A DNA stretch of 44,119 bases from Pseudomonadales bacterium (GCA_021295875.1 JAGWBN010000001.1:1-44119), one strand, 5' to 3'; counted from the stretch's first letter, positions 1 through 12,826 are shown. Translations and numbers: made by a program. Notes: a model not told the origin generated them from the sequence alone.

Positions 1-1471
1 CCGTCTGAAGCGGAGCCTCGCTGGTCGATGGCTTCGCGCAGGAGTTCGTTGACCCGCCGGGGATTGGCTTGGCCGCCGCTGGCCTTCATCACCTGGCCGA
101 CGAGGAAGCCGAGGACGCGGGTCTTGCCGGCACGGACCTGCTCGACCTGCTCGGGGTGGTTCGCAAGCACGTCGTTGACGATCGTCGCCAGTTCCCCGGC
201 GTCGCTCACCTGCTTGAGGCCCCGGCTCTCGATCGTCGCGTCCACGTCGACGGTGCGCCCGGCGCCGCCGTCATCCCACAGCGACCGGAAAAGGGACTTC
301 GCGATCTTGCCGGAGATGGACCCGTCCTCGATGCGCGCGATGAGCCGGCCGAGCTGTTCCGCCGGTACCGGAATGTCGGACCATGCCGTGTCCTCGCGCC
401 GCGCCGCCGCGGCGACATCGCCCATGATCCAGTTGGCCGCCTTCTTCGGTTCGCCGCAGGCTGCGGTGGCGGCGTCGAAGTAGGCTGCCGCGTCGGGTTC
501 GTCGGCGAGCCAGGCGGCGTCGTAGTCGGGGAGTCCGAGGCCCGCCATGTAGCGCCGGCGCCTGGCGGCGGGCAATTCGGGCAGCGCCGCCCGTGCGGCA
601 TCCACCATGGCAGGCGTGACCACTACCGGAAGCAGGTCGGGATCGGGGAAATAGCGGTAGTCCTCGGACAGTTCCTTGCCCCGCATCGACCGCGTTTCAT
701 GCCGCTCGTGGTCGTACAGCAGAGTCTCCCGGACGACTTCCCGACCGGATTCCAGGACCTCGATCTGGCGGTCGATTTCGAAGCGGAGCGCCGCCTCGAG
801 GAAACGGAACGAGTTGAGGTTCTTGATCTCGGTGCGCTGTCCGAGCGCCGTTTCGCCTCGGCGGCGTACCGAGACGTTGGCATCGCAGCGCATCGAACCC
901 TCGTTCAGGTTGCCGTCGCAGATACCGAGCGTACGCACCAGGGTGTGCATGGTACGGAAGTAGCGTCCGGCCTCCTCCGGGGTTGCGAGCTCGGGCTCGC
1001 TGACCACCTCGAGCAGCGGTGTTCCGGCGCGGTTGAGGTCGATTCCGGTCTGCCCCGCGTAGTCTTCGTGCAGCGACTTCCCGGCATCCTCCTCGAGGTG
1101 GGCACGGGTCAGGCAGACACGCTTGGTGGTGCCGTTCGCCATGTCGATGTCCAGGTGCCCGCCGCTGACGATGGGCTCGTCGAGCTGGCTGATCTGGTAA
1201 CCCTTCGGCAGATCGGGGTAGAAGTAGCTCTTGCGGTCGAAACGGCAGCGCTCGGCGATGCGGCCGTCGACGGCGAGGCCGAACACGACGGCCATGCGCA
1301 CGGCTTGCGCGTTGAGCACCGGCAGCACGCCGGGCAGGGCGAGATCCACGGCGCACGCTTGGGTGTTGGGCGGGGCGCCGTACGCCGTGGTGGCCCCGGA
1401 GAAGATCTTCGAGCGCGTCTTGAGCTGAACGTGGACCTCGAGCCCGATGACGCTCTCCCAGGACGGTGCGC

Positions 1472-1475
<4 letters not shown>
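1..1475 (-). CDS. gatB: Asp/Glu-tRNA(Asn/Gln) amidotransferase subunit B (3' end cut by window edge)
   Basis: GatB of the GatCAB complex binds mischarged Glu-tRNA(Gln) or Asp-tRNA(Asn), phosphorylates the acyl group and amidates it with ammonia from GatA. It is absent from the ORF track because no stop lies inside the window. Reading the minus strand from a GTG at 1475 gives an open frame with family motifs: [10 protein letters not shown] near the N-terminus, [16 protein letters not shown] and [14 protein letters not shown]. The C-terminal tail domain [18 protein letters not shown] is present too. About 491 codons are visible against a usual 475-480 residues, so only a few codons should be missing. 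The GTG overlaps the gatA stop (GTGA), so the two are probably translationally coupled. This was found by translating the sequence directly; identity is very secure. Confidence 0.96.
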
Positions 1476-2917
<1,442 letters not shown>

Positions 2918-2945
2918 CGAACGCTATCTTTGTTACACGGCGCCG

Positions 2946-3341
2946 TCAGGCACGCTTCCCGGGTCGCGCCCGGCGGGGAGCGTTCGCGGAGCGAATTCTC
3001 GGGGCGCCTGCGGACGCGACCGCGTCGACGACCCGAGGGACGAGATAGAGCCCGTCGCGCGCGGCGGGTGCCAGGCCCTGGAAGCGGTCCCGATCGATGT
3101 CTTCGGTGACCTGATCGGGACGTAGCGGCTGCACACCGTCCAGCGGATGGTCCAAGGGTTCGATCCCGTCGGTGTCGGCCGACCGCATGGCGTCGATGAG
3201 CGCGACGATCCTGTCCAGGTTGTCCTTGAGCATTTCCCGCTCGTCGGCTTCCAGCTTCAACGCGGCCAGGCGCATGAGTTTGTCGATCATGTCCGAGGCG
3301 GCGGCACGACGCTCGGTAGGGGTCGAATCGCTTTGCGGCAT
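2946..3341 (-). CDS. gatC: Asp/Glu-tRNA(Asn/Gln) amidotransferase subunit C, with an unusual C-terminal tail
   Basis: GatC is the small belt protein that clamps GatA to GatB. Residues about 18-108 match the family: an LMRLAALKL helix, then LDRIVALIDAMRSADTDG, and the usual ending near LVPRVVD. The family is normally about 95-100 residues, but this ORF is 131. The extra tail (AVASAGAPRIRSANAPRR and a basic end) is encoded by DNA that contains a 21-bp repeat found again at 43574-43594. I infer that a repeat element ran into the 3' end of the gene and removed the original stop. A GGGAG ribosome site sits just upstream of ATG 3341. It is the first gene of gatCAB and is divergent from mreB. Confidence 0.95.
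   Translation of the reverse strand: MPQSDSTPTERRAAASDMIDKLMRLAALKLEADEREMLKDNLDRIVALIDAMRSADTDGIEPLDHPLDGVQPLRPDQVTEDIDRDRFQGLAPAARDGLYLVPRVVDAVASAGAPRIRSANAPRRARPGKRA
2983..3003 (-). repeat. Copy 1 of a 21-bp dispersed repeat (inside the 3' end of gatC)
   Basis: On the minus strand this reads CCCGAGAATTCGCTCCGCGA followed by A. The same 21 bases occur on the plus strand at 43574-43594. A GCGGTCGC block precedes both copies, directly in the distal copy and about 12 bases away here. The repeat coincides with the non-conserved C-terminal tail of GatC. Confidence 0.75.
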
Positions 3342-3368
3342 GGGAACTCCCGTCGGGCAGGCGCGCGG

Positions 3369-3374
3369 ATATTA
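3369..3374 (-). promoter_or_regulatory. Possible -10 element for gatCAB
   Basis: TAATAT on the minus strand lies about 28 bases upstream of the gatC ATG, in the 163-bp divergent gap with mreB. No good -35 hexamer is seen at the right distance (TCTGTG at 18 bp is the nearest), so this is a weak call. I could not identify a convincing mreB promoter in the same gap. Confidence 0.25.
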
Positions 3375-3468
3375 CGCCACTTCCCATGCCGCCACAGACC
3401 CCGAGTTCCGTTTTCACTCCGGTTTTAGTGCGTTGTTTGTCCTGCGGTTGCGGCGGGCAGCGTGGTAG

Positions 3469-4539
<1,071 letters not shown>

Positions 4540-4546
4540 CGGGCGG

Positions 4547-4604
4547 CACAAGGATGTGATCCTGATCAAGCCCATGGACGGGTTTGATCAGAGGATGCCT
4601 TGTG
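4547..4604 (+). other. Long hairpin between mreB and mreC
   Basis: CTGATCAAGCCC (4562-4573) pairs with GGGTTTGATCAG (4580-4591) around a 6-nt loop, giving a 12-bp stem with one G-U pair. An outer stem, CACAAGG (4547-4553) with CCTTGTG (4598-4604), can close around it. No run of T follows, so it is not a standard intrinsic terminator. Its place just after the mreB stop and 77 bp before mreC suggests RNA processing, protection of the mreB 3' end, or attenuation that lowers mreCD relative to mreB. The function is inferred. Confidence 0.6.
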
Positions 4605-4680
4605 TTCTCATCGGAAACGCTTGACCGAAGAAGAATTTGGGGCTAGACCGAGGCGATAGAACAACGGGTCACCATCGAAA

Positions 4681-5562
4681 TTGGCTCAACCGGCAACGCC
4701 AAACGCCCGCCACCTGCTCGCCCTGGCGCTGGCGTCGTTTGTGCTGTTGGCGTTCGAACAGGCGGAGTTGAGCTTGGTGGTGCCGGTGCGTTCGGTGTTG
4801 ACCACTGCGGTGAGCCCCATCCTGCACCTGACCGAGTCGCCGTACCGCGCCGGTGCGTATCTCGGTGAGTTCTTTTCGTCGCACGCCACCTTGAGGCGCC
4901 GCAATGCCGAACTCGAGCGCGAATCGCTCCGCCTGCAGGGACTGGCGACGCGCTACGAGGCGGTGCTCGAGGAAAACGACCGCTTGCGGCGCCTGTTCGA
5001 CTCCCGGACCCGGCTGCGCAGCGATGTGCTCATCGCGGAGTTGATCGAGATCGTGCCGGATCCCGCACGCCACGAAGTTGTCATCGACAAGGGCGGCGCC
5101 AACGGCGTCGCCGTGGGCCAGGCGGTGGTCGACTCCACCGGCGTGGTCGGGCAGATCGTCGAGGCCTCGCTGGTGACGAGCCGCGTGCTGCTGATAACCG
5201 ACGTGCGACACTCGTTGCCCGTCGAGGTGCTGCGCAACAACCTGCGCACCATCGCCGCCGGTACCGGTTCACCGGACAGGCTCGTCCTGAAGGACGTCCC
5301 GGTCACCGCCGGCATCCGCGAAGGCGACCGGCTGGTGACTTCCGGACTCGGACAACGTTTCCCCTTCGGCTATCCGGTGGGCGTGGTCGTATCGGTGGTC
5401 ACCGATCAAATGCAGGGCTTCGCCGAGGTCGAGGCCGAGCCCGACGCACTGCTCGACCGATCCCGACACCTGCTGGTGGTGTTTCCGACCGAGGCCGAGG
5501 CGAATCCGCAGCAAGCGCCCATCGCCGCCCCGACCTCGGGCGCGCCGGAGGAGCCGACCTGA
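4681..5562 (+). CDS. mreC: Rod-shape-determining protein MreC
   Basis: MreC is an inner-membrane periplasmic scaffold that links MreB to MreD, RodA and PBP2. A short cytoplasmic N-terminus precedes a membrane helix (about residues 10-27). A coiled coil follows (about 65-108, LRRRNAELERESLRLQGL), then the paired beta domains with DKGGANGVAVGQAVVDSTGVVG. The start is TTG: an in-frame stop lies at 4657-4659, no ATG or GTG occurs between it and 4681, and the next GTG (4741) would remove most of the membrane helix. The ribosome site is weak. At 293 residues it has family length, with a Pro/Glu-rich tail after residue 265. Its stop overlaps the proposed mreD start. Confidence 0.95.
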   Translation: MAQPATPNARHLLALALASFVLLAFEQAELSLVVPVRSVLTTAVSPILHLTESPYRAGAYLGEFFSSHATLRRRNAELERESLRLQGLATRYEAVLEENDRLRRLFDSRTRLRSDVLIAELIEIVPDPARHEVVIDKGGANGVAVGQAVVDSTGVVGQIVEASLVTSRVLLITDVRHSLPVEVLRNNLRTIAAGTGSPDRLVLKDVPVTAGIREGDRLVTSGLGQRFPFGYPVGVVVSVVTDQMQGFAEVEAEPDALLDRSRHLLVVFPTEAEANPQQAPIAAPTSGAPEEPT

Positions 5563-6056
5563 ATCCCCTGCGCGGCGGTTGGCTGATCTTCCTCACGGTG
5601 CTGGTCGCCTTGGCCCTGGCGGCTGCGCGGCCACCCGCCGACGCCCCGGACTGGCTGGGATGGTGGCGGCCCGACTGGACGCTGGCGGTGTTCTTCTTCT
5701 GGGCGGTGGCGGCACCGGAACGCATCGGCACATTCTGCGCCTGGATCGCGGGTCTGTTTCTCGACGCGATTCTCGGGACGCCCTTGGGCTTGAACGGCAT
5801 CTGCCTCGCGCTTGCGACCTACCTGGCGCGGCGCTTCAACAGCCGCCTGGTGATGTTCACGCTCCTGCAGCGTACGCTGGCCGTCCTCGTGCTGGCGGAA
5901 GCGGCGCAGGTGATGCATCGCTCGGTACTGACCATCGTCCACGATGTGGATTGGCTGACGCCCGCCCTCTACGCACCCGCCGTGGCCACTGCGGTCGTCT
6001 ATCCCGCGATCTCCCTGGGACTGGAGGCGCTCAACGTCCGGTTCGTGGTCCGCTGA
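5559..6056 (+). CDS. mreD: Rod-shape-determining membrane protein MreD (CTG start proposed)
   Basis: MreD is the polytopic inner-membrane partner of MreC. The ORF track begins at a GTG (5598), which cuts the first helix. The frame stays open upstream to CTG 5559, giving an MNPLRGGWLIFLTVLV start of the family type and a 165-residue protein close to the usual size. The CTG overlaps the mreC stop as CTGA and has GGAGGAG five bases upstream (5547-5553), while GTG 5598 has no ribosome site. I therefore favour a CTG start with coupling to mreC. About five hydrophobic segments are visible, along with the family feature GLFLDAILGTPLGLNG. The identity is firm; the start is inferred. Confidence 0.9.
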   Translation: MNPLRGGWLIFLTVLVALALAAARPPADAPDWLGWWRPDWTLAVFFFWAVAAPERIGTFCAWIAGLFLDAILGTPLGLNGICLALATYLARRFNSRLVMFTLLQRTLAVLVLAEAAQVMHRSVLTIVHDVDWLTPALYAPAVATAVVYPAISLGLEALNVRFVVR

Positions 6057-6083
6057 CAGGGGCCACGTGGGCGGCGGCAGGGG

Positions 6084-6111
6084 TTACGGCAGGGGGCATC
6101 GGCGTTATATT
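6084..6111 (+). promoter_or_regulatory. Possible internal promoter for rng
   Basis: TTACGG (6084-6089) and TATATT (6106-6111) are 16 bp apart in the 89-bp gap between mreD and rng. They could start an rng-yhdP-tldD-pmbA transcript separate from mreBCD. The -35 match is partial. Confidence 0.3.
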
Positions 6112-6145
6112 GCGCGTCGGCACGGTGCGACGAATTTGATGCGCG

Positions 6146-7618
6146 ATGGCGGAACAGATCCTCATCGACGTGAACGTCTTCGAGACGCGCGTCGCGGTCC
6201 TTGCCGACGGCGAGCTTCGCGAGCTGCATCTGGAACGCGGCGGCAACTACACCCTGACGGGCAATCTCTACCGCGGCAAGGTCGCCCGGGTGGTGCCCGG
6301 TGTGCAGGCCGCGTTCGTCGACATCGGCCTCGACCGCCCGGGCTTTCTGCACGTCCGGGATGTACACGGGTTCCGCCCCGACGCCAAGCCACGGGATATC
6401 GCCGAGTTGGTCGATGCCGGCCAGCATCTGCTCGTGCAGGTGGCGAAGGATCCGCTGCACGGCAAGGGTGCCCGGCTCACCACCAATCTCGCCGTCGCTG
6501 CGCGCCATGTCGTGCTGTTGCCCCTGGACAGCCACGTCGCGGTGTCGACGCGGATCGTCGACGAAGACGAACGCGAGCGCTTGAAGGGGCTGGCGGAGAG
6601 CGCGCGCGACGAGTTGGGACAATCCTACGGCTGCATCGTTCGAACCGCGGGGCGGGTGGCGACCCAAGACCAGCTTCGTGCCGACCTTGTGGTCCTCGAC
6701 CGCCTGTGGCGGCGCATTGTCGAGCGCCGCGACAGCCAGGGCGACTGCGGCTTGGTGTTCGAGGAGTTGCCCGCGCCGATGCGCATCGTCCGCGACATGG
6801 CCGGGCCGTCGGTGGAGTCGGTGGTGGTTAACGACACCGACACGTTCGCACGGCTCGTCGACTACGTCGGACGTTACCTGCCGGAGTACACCGAGCGGAT
6901 CGTCCACTACGATGGCCGCTCTCCGCTGTTCGACCTGCACGACCTCGAATCGGCCATCGCACGCGCCCTGGAACCCCGTGTGTCGCTGCCGTCGGGGGGG
7001 CACCTGGTGATCGAGCAGACCGAGGCGATGACCACCGTCGACGTCAACAGCGGAGCGTACGTGGACTCGGCGAACCTGGAGGACACGGCCTACCGCACCA
7101 ACCTGGAGGCCGCCCGGGCGATCCCCGGTGAGTTGCGCTTGCGCAACATCGGCGGCATCGTCGTCGTTGATTTCATCGACATGGACCGGGAGGACCACGG
7201 CGACGACGTCGTCGGTTCCCTGCTCGATGCCGCCGCAGGGGATCCAGCGCGGTTCCACGCTTCCGGATTCTCGGAACTCGGCTTGGTCGAGATCAGCCGG
7301 CGCCGCACGCGGGCGAGCCTGTTGCAACAGATGTGCGAGCCCTGCGGTCGATGCGCGGGCCACGGTCATGCCCGTTCGCCGCAGAGCGCATGCTACGACA
7401 TCTTCCGCACCGTGGAGCGGCACGACCGCAACGGCACGGACTTGGGCGCGTCCGAATACCTCGTCTGCGCGGGCCAGGAGGTCGTCGACCGACTGCTTGG
7501 TGAGGATGCGGACCACCTGTCGGTGTTGGCGCGTGCTGTGGGCCGGCCCATCCGGCTCCAGGTGGAGCCGGGCTACCACACCGATCAGTTCGACGTCGTA
7601 CCGCGCGGGCGGCATTAG
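6146..7618 (+). CDS. rng: Ribonuclease G
   Basis: RNase G is a cytoplasmic endoribonuclease that matures the 5' end of 16S rRNA and decays some mRNAs. An S1-like domain lies near residues 38-125. The RNase E/G catalytic core holds the metal-binding Asp pair D299 (TTVDVNSG) and D342 (VVVDFIDM), with the same 43-residue spacing as the RNase E pair. The Zn-link cysteines are present as MCEPCGRC (C397, C400, C403), with Gly where the CPxC motif usually has Pro. At 490 residues it has RNase G length and lacks the long RNase E tail. It follows mreD and is 5 bp before yhdP. The maf gene often found between mreD and rng is absent. Confidence 0.97.
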   Translation: MAEQILIDVNVFETRVAVLADGELRELHLERGGNYTLTGNLYRGKVARVVPGVQAAFVDIGLDRPGFLHVRDVHGFRPDAKPRDIAELVDAGQHLLVQVAKDPLHGKGARLTTNLAVAARHVVLLPLDSHVAVSTRIVDEDERERLKGLAESARDELGQSYGCIVRTAGRVATQDQLRADLVVLDRLWRRIVERRDSQGDCGLVFEELPAPMRIVRDMAGPSVESVVVNDTDTFARLVDYVGRYLPEYTERIVHYDGRSPLFDLHDLESAIARALEPRVSLPSGGHLVIEQTEAMTTVDVNSGAYVDSANLEDTAYRTNLEAARAIPGELRLRNIGGIVVVDFIDMDREDHGDDVVGSLLDAAAGDPARFHASGFSELGLVEISRRRTRASLLQQMCEPCGRCAGHGHARSPQSACYDIFRTVERHDRNGTDLGASEYLVCAGQEVVDRLLGEDADHLSVLARAVGRPIRLQVEPGYHTDQFDVVPRGRH

Positions 7619-7623
7619 GGCCC

Positions 7624-10600
7624 GTGCGATTCCTGCGCACGATCTTTGTCCTTGCGACGGTGGTGGTCGCGACCGTGGCCGCCTTGGAGTGGACGGGGCG
7701 CGCGGTGTTCTCGCAGTTGCCGCGGCTCGAGGGTGTGATAAACGACCTGCTCGCCGACCAGGGAATCGTCGTGGAGGGTCTCGAAGGACGTTGGCGTGGC
7801 ATCAACCCGGGGTTCTTCGCCGAGCGAGTGCGTTTCCCGGCCGGCGAATTGGCCGGCATTGACTTTCGCCTGGACCTCATCGAGAGCCTGGGCAGGAACC
7901 GGGTGGTGGCGCGCCGGATGACCGTCGTCGATGCGCGCCTTGTCGTCGAGAAGACACCGGCCGGATGGCGGCTCAAGGACACCGGCGGCGGTTCGGGATT
8001 ATCTGCCGGGGCCTTCCTGAGGTACAGCGACGAGATCTGGGTCCGCGGGCGGCTTGTCGCGGAACGCGAGGGCCGGTCGGCCTCCCTGCACGTGGAATCG
8101 GTGTTGCTGAACAGCGACGGTCGGCATCAATTCTCGATTCGGGCACAATCCGAACCGACCTGCGCCGATTGTGCGCTCACGGTGGAGGGCGACGTCGCCA
8201 CCGATGGCCCGGGGGCCATCCGCCTTGCCGCCCGATCCTTCACCCTGGGTGCGGAGCTGGCGGAAATTCTCGGTGTCCCGGGCTTCGAGGCGGCGCTCGA
8301 CGGGGACTGGCGGCGTGACCCGGGCGGCACCGCCGAGGCACGCCTGGAAGTCGGCGTCACCGGACTGGTGACCCCGGGAGGGACCGCCGACATCAGTGCC
8401 CGGCTCACCGGCTGGAATGAGCGCGGTGGCTATCGCGGCAGCCTCGAACGACTGGAGATCGTCACCGGCGGTCGTGAGATCCAGCTCGCCGGGGGTGGCC
8501 TCCGGGTTCCCGATATCTGGACCGATGACGAACCGTTCGCGGAGTTCTGGGTCCGACCCATCGCGATTGCGGACCTCGCGTCGACGGCGGTCGCGCTCGC
8601 GGGCACCGACCACCTGGTGGGACGCTGGCTCGTCAATCTCGCGCCGGAAGGGCGCATCGAGCACCTCGGCGTGCGGGTCGACCGCGCCGGCGTGGCGTTC
8701 GTCTCAAGCGGGTCGGACGCGGCCGTGTTCGCGTACAACGGCGTGCCGGAGGTCGACAACGTGTCGTTCCGGGTGGTCGGCCACCCGCAGGCGCTACGGG
8801 CCGACCTGCAGGCGGCGAACCACCAGCTGGCGTTCCCGGACTTCGTCACCGCCACCGGCATTCGCGACCACAGCAGCGGTTCCCTCACCGTCGTGCGCGG
8901 CTCGGACCACTACGGCATGCGTGGCGATTGGCAGATCGAAAGCGAGGACACTCGAGGCCGCGTCGGTCTTGCCCTGGCCCGTTCCGCCGACGTGGACGAC
9001 GTGAGGGTCACGGCCGACGCCGTGTTGGATCGAATCGCCATGGACTCCGCCAGCGACTACCTGCCGTTGGATCTGGCACCCCAACTGCGCCAATGGCTGC
9101 TGAAGGGGCTCGTCGACGGCCAACTCGCCCGCAGTCGTTTGCTCTATCACGGTGACGTCAAGACATCGCCGGGCCAGGCCGCGCGTCGCTTCGAAATGAC
9201 CGCCGACATCGAGGGCGGCGTAATCGTCTACCACCCGGACTGGCCGCGCGCGAGCGGTGTGGAGGGTTCTCTGGTGGTGACCGGGAGCGAGACGCGCATG
9301 CAGGGCGGGGGGCGGGTTTTCGACACCGACGTGTCCGCCTTGACGGTGCGCGTGCCGGCGAGCGGTGAACGCGTCGAGGTGAATCTTCGGGCGGAGGCGA
9401 CGGTCGACCGGCTGATCGACTTCGCCTGGCAGACCCCGGTGCACGAGGCCATGCCCTTTCTCTCCGAAGCCTGGGTAGGGTCTGGCCGGGCGGGCGTTGT
9501 CGCCGATCTGGTATTGCCACTGCGGGGACAGTCGCTTCGGCCAGCCGACATGCGGCTGGACCTCACGTTCCGGGATGCAAGCATCGACCTCGTTGATCTC
9601 GGCCTGCACATCGACGCCATGGACAACCGGGTGGGCTTCGAGTGGCCGGCCGCCGTGGCGAGCGATGCCTCCGAAGGCACCTTGTTCGGTTCACCGGTGC
9701 GCATCGCCATTGATTCCGACAACGACCGGGTGACCTTCGCCCTGGACGGATCGGCGACCGCGGCCGACGCCTACCGCCTGCTCGACCTCGTCGACCCGGG
9801 CATCGCCACGGGAAGCTTCGACTTCAACGCCCGGTTCACGGTGTTTCCGGGCTCCGGCCGGGCGTCCGAGTTGCGCGTCGAGAGCGACCTCGTCGGCGTT
9901 TCGGTGGCCCTGCCGTCGCCACTGGGAAAGACGGCGGATGACAGCCGCGAACTCGCCGCCACCTTGCAGTTTCTCGACGACTACACCGCGGTGTCGTTGC
10001 GCTACGGCGCGGCGAGCGGCTGGGTACATGCTTCGGAATCGAGCATCCGGGCCGCGTCGCTGGGCATCGGCGCGCCCATTCCGATGGCGGATGCGAGTGT
10101 CGGCCGGGTGGTCATCGGCGGGGGTCTCGACCACGTCGACGGCACCGACATCACCGCCTTCATCGGGGGTTTCAATGACGGTGGCGCCGGGGATGCCGGC
10201 AACGAGTCCGCGCCGGCCGATCAGCTCGCTTGGGAACTCCGGCGATTCCGAATCGGCAAGATTGTCCTGGATGCCGTCGAACTCGACGATCTGGTCCTCG
10301 ATGGCTTCTCGGACCGGGGCGAGGTCAGCTTCTCCATCACCTCGGAGGCGGTCAAGGGTCGTGTCGCACGCTCGGGCAACGAGCCCTGGCAGGTGAGGCT
10401 GACCGACGTCTCGCTGGATGCCCCCGCCGCCGAGGGCGACCCGCTCGATCCCGCGTTGATCGACAGTCTGATCGCCGCCGACGTGGTTCTCGACCGCGTC
10501 CGGGTGGGCGACGCCGACTACGGCAGCTGGCGGTTCGGTCTGCGCCCGGTAGCGGACGGCGTACGCCTGGTGGAGGTTGCGGCGGACCTCCGCGGACTGC

Positions 10601-11391
10601 GCATCGAGAGCACGGCACCGGCACTCTGGTCGGCAACCGGCCGGACGTATTTCCAAGGTACGGTCACCGCCGCCGACCTCAGGGATGTGCTGCCATTGTG
10701 GAACTTCGCACCGAGCGTGGAGTCGGAGCAGTTCACCTCGGGCGGTAGTCTCAGTTGGCCGGGCTCGCCCATGAACTTCGAACTGGCGGGGCTGTCCGGC
10801 GAGGCCGAGTTGCGGTTGTTGAACGGCCGCTTCCTGGATGTCGAGCAGGGTGCCGGTGCGACCCGCATCATGAGCCTCATCAACTTTTCCACGATCGTCA
10901 AACGCATGAGTCTCGACTTCTCCGACGTGTTCGGACGTGGCGTGAGCTTCGACGAGGTGGTCGCGCCGTTGGCCCTGGTGGACGGTCGGGCGTGGTTCAC
11001 CGAGCCGGCGAGAATCAAGGGTACGGGGTTGCGTTTCGAGATCAGCGGCGACGTCGACCTCGCCAACGGCACGCTCGACAACGAGATGGTGGTGACGCTG
11101 CCGGTGAACGCGAGCCTGCCTTGGTACGCGGCCGTTCTGGCGATGTCCAACCCGGCAGCGGCCGCAGGCGTCCTCGTCGGCCGACAGGTGTTCAAGGATC
11201 CCATCGAGCGGCTATCGAGCGGCATGTACCGGCTGGGCGGCACGATCGACGAACCGGACGTGCAGTTCGTGCGCATGTTCGACAATGCCGTGGATGCCAT
11301 GCCCGATGAAGCACCGCTCGCGCCCCCCGATGGCGGGACGGGCTCAACGGACGTGGTGGAGGACGAGGGCGTGGAGGCGAATGACGACTGA
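7624..11391 (+). CDS. yhdP: YhdP-family AsmA-like envelope protein
   Basis: This is a 1255-residue member of the YhdP/TIGR02099 family. These are very long proteins with one N-terminal inner-membrane helix (here about residues 4-22) and a periplasmic beta-rich groove. The family is linked to phospholipid transport to the outer membrane and to permeability-barrier strength. The sequence is a long run of alternating beta-like repeats. The conserved C-terminal AsmA-like part is recognisable near [22 protein letters not shown] and [20 protein letters not shown]. Start GTG at 7624 gives the membrane helix at once. It lies between rng and tldD, as in Escherichia coli, and overlaps tldD by 11 nt. 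An acidic disordered tail ends the protein. Confidence 0.93.
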   Translation: MRFLRTIFVLATVVVATVAALEWTGRAVFSQLPRLEGVINDLLADQGIVVEGLEGRWRGINPGFFAERVRFPAGELAGIDFRLDLIESLGRNRVVARRMTVVDARLVVEKTPAGWRLKDTGGGSGLSAGAFLRYSDEIWVRGRLVAEREGRSASLHVESVLLNSDGRHQFSIRAQSEPTCADCALTVEGDVATDGPGAIRLAARSFTLGAELAEILGVPGFEAALDGDWRRDPGGTAEARLEVGVTGLVTPGGTADISARLTGWNERGGYRGSLERLEIVTGGREIQLAGGGLRVPDIWTDDEPFAEFWVRPIAIADLASTAVALAGTDHLVGRWLVNLAPEGRIEHLGVRVDRAGVAFVSSGSDAAVFAYNGVPEVDNVSFRVVGHPQALRADLQAANHQLAFPDFVTATGIRDHSSGSLTVVRGSDHYGMRGDWQIESEDTRGRVGLALARSADVDDVRVTADAVLDRIAMDSASDYLPLDLAPQLRQWLLKGLVDGQLARSRLLYHGDVKTSPGQAARRFEMTADIEGGVIVYHPDWPRASGVEGSLVVTGSETRMQGGGRVFDTDVSALTVRVPASGERVEVNLRAEATVDRLIDFAWQTPVHEAMPFLSEAWVGSGRAGVVADLVLPLRGQSLRPADMRLDLTFRDASIDLVDLGLHIDAMDNRVGFEWPAAVASDASEGTLFGSPVRIAIDSDNDRVTFALDGSATAADAYRLLDLVDPGIATGSFDFNARFTVFPGSGRASELRVESDLVGVSVALPSPLGKTADDSRELAATLQFLDDYTAVSLRYGAASGWVHASESSIRAASLGIGAPIPMADASVGRVVIGGGLDHVDGTDITAFIGGFNDGGAGDAGNESAPADQLAWELRRFRIGKIVLDAVELDDLVLDGFSDRGEVSFSITSEAVKGRVARSGNEPWQVRLTDVSLDAPAAEGDPLDPALIDSLIAADVVLDRVRVGDADYGSWRFGLRPVADGVRLVEVAADLRGLRIESTAPALWSATGRTYFQGTVTAADLRDVLPLWNFAPSVESEQFTSGGSLSWPGSPMNFELAGLSGEAELRLLNGRFLDVEQGAGATRIMSLINFSTIVKRMSLDFSDVFGRGVSFDEVVAPLALVDGRAWFTEPARIKGTGLRFEISGDVDLANGTLDNEMVVTLPVNASLPWYAAVLAMSNPAAAAGVLVGRQVFKDPIERLSSGMYRLGGTIDEPDVQFVRMFDNAVDAMPDEAPLAPPDGGTGSTDVVEDEGVEANDD

Positions 11392-12826
11392 CAACCGAAT
11401 CGAGAACGCAAGACGTGCCCTGTGGGATCCCGGGCAACTCAGCGAAGGTGATGTCTCCGGCCAGCTGGCCCGCTTGACGGGGACGGGCATCGACACCGGG
11501 GAGCTCTTCTTCCAGCTTTGCCGGGACGAGTCCTGGACCCTGGAGGACGGCACCGTCAAGGGCGGGTCCTTCAACGTCGACCGAGGTGTCGGCGTGCGCG
11601 CGATCAGCGGCGAGAAGACTGGTTTCGCCTACGCCGACGACATCGGCCCGCGTGCCCTCAGCCGTGCCACCGACGCGGCGCGCAGCATCGCCCGCACGCG
11701 CCACGGCGGCGCACCGGTCCTGACCCGGGCGCGCGCCACCGCCCGCTACGCCGACGTCGATCCGCTGACGTCGTCGGCCGAGGGAGACAAGGTCGCCCTG
11801 CTGCGTCGCATCGATGCCTATGCCCGCAGCCTGGATTCCAGGGTCAGCGAGGTCACGGTGCGGATTTCCATGAGCCGGGAGACCAACCTCGTGGTGGCCA
11901 CGGACGGTACCCTGAGTGGCGATGCGCGACCGCTGTCGCGGTTCGACGTGTCGGTGATCGCGCAACAGGACGGCCGGCGGGAGCGCGGTTTCGACGGTGG
12001 GGGCGGCCGTTTCGACACGGCGTGGCTGTTCGACGGCGATGCCGCCGAGGGCTACGCGAGAGAGGCGGTGCGGGTGGCGCTGTTGAATCTCGAAGCCGTC
12101 GATGCACCTGCCGGCACCTTCCCCGTCGTGCTGGGTCCCGGCTGGCCCGGCGTACTGCTGCACGAAGCCGTGGGGCACGGTCTCGAGGGTGATTTCAACC
12201 GCCGGGGCACATCCGCGTTCGCCGGGCGGCTGGGCGAAAAGGTGGCCTCGGAGTTGTGCACGGTGGTCGACGACGCAACCCTGCCGGACCGCCGGGGATC
12301 GCTCAGCGTCGATGACGAGGGTACGCCTGGACAACGTACCGTGCTAATCGAAGACGGCATCCTGGTGGGCTACCTGCAGGACAAACACAACGCCCACCTG
12401 ATGGGCGTCGAGAGCACCGGTAACGGTCGACGCCAGTCGTTCGCCCATCTGCCGATGCCGCGCATGACCAACACCTTCATGCTGGCGGGCAGCAGCGACC
12501 CCGGCGAGATCATCGCCAGCGTCGACAAGGGCGTCTACGCGGTGAGTTTCGGCGGTGGCCAAGTGGACATCACCTCGGGCAAGTTCGTGTTCTCCGCCAC
12601 CGAGGCCTATGTCATCGACAAGGGCAAGGTGGGTCCGCCCATCCGCGGTGCCACGCTGATCGGCAACGGACCCGAGGTGATGGGCCGGGTCTCCATGGTG
12701 GGCAACGACCTCAAACTCGACGCCGGCGTCGGCGTTTGCGGCAAGGAGGGCCAGACCGTGCCGGTGGGCGTGGGTCAGCCGACCTTGCGCATCGACGGGA
12801 TCACGGTCGGGGGAACGAGCGCGTGA
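11381..12826 (+). CDS. tldD: Metalloprotease subunit TldD
   Basis: TldD is the catalytic half of the TldD/TldE(PmbA) heterodimeric metalloprotease, known for maturing microcin B17 and degrading unfolded peptides such as CcdA. The zinc motif [11 protein letters not shown] places H261, E262 and H266 in the HExxxH arrangement, and the C-terminal [10 protein letters not shown] supplies the conserved cysteine. The ORF track starts at 11285 inside yhdP. I take ATG 11381 because it has GGAGG just upstream and gives [10 protein letters not shown] and 481 residues, the usual TldD length. It overlaps yhdP and is coupled to pmbA through GTGA. Confidence 0.97.
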   Translation: MTTDNRIENARRALWDPGQLSEGDVSGQLARLTGTGIDTGELFFQLCRDESWTLEDGTVKGGSFNVDRGVGVRAISGEKTGFAYADDIGPRALSRATDAARSIARTRHGGAPVLTRARATARYADVDPLTSSAEGDKVALLRRIDAYARSLDSRVSEVTVRISMSRETNLVVATDGTLSGDARPLSRFDVSVIAQQDGRRERGFDGGGGRFDTAWLFDGDAAEGYAREAVRVALLNLEAVDAPAGTFPVVLGPGWPGVLLHEAVGHGLEGDFNRRGTSAFAGRLGEKVASELCTVVDDATLPDRRGSLSVDDEGTPGQRTVLIEDGILVGYLQDKHNAHLMGVESTGNGRRQSFAHLPMPRMTNTFMLAGSSDPGEIIASVDKGVYAVSFGGGQVDITSGKFVFSATEAYVIDKGKVGPPIRGATLIGNGPEVMGRVSMVGNDLKLDAGVGVCGKEGQTVPVGVGQPTLRIDGITVGGTSA

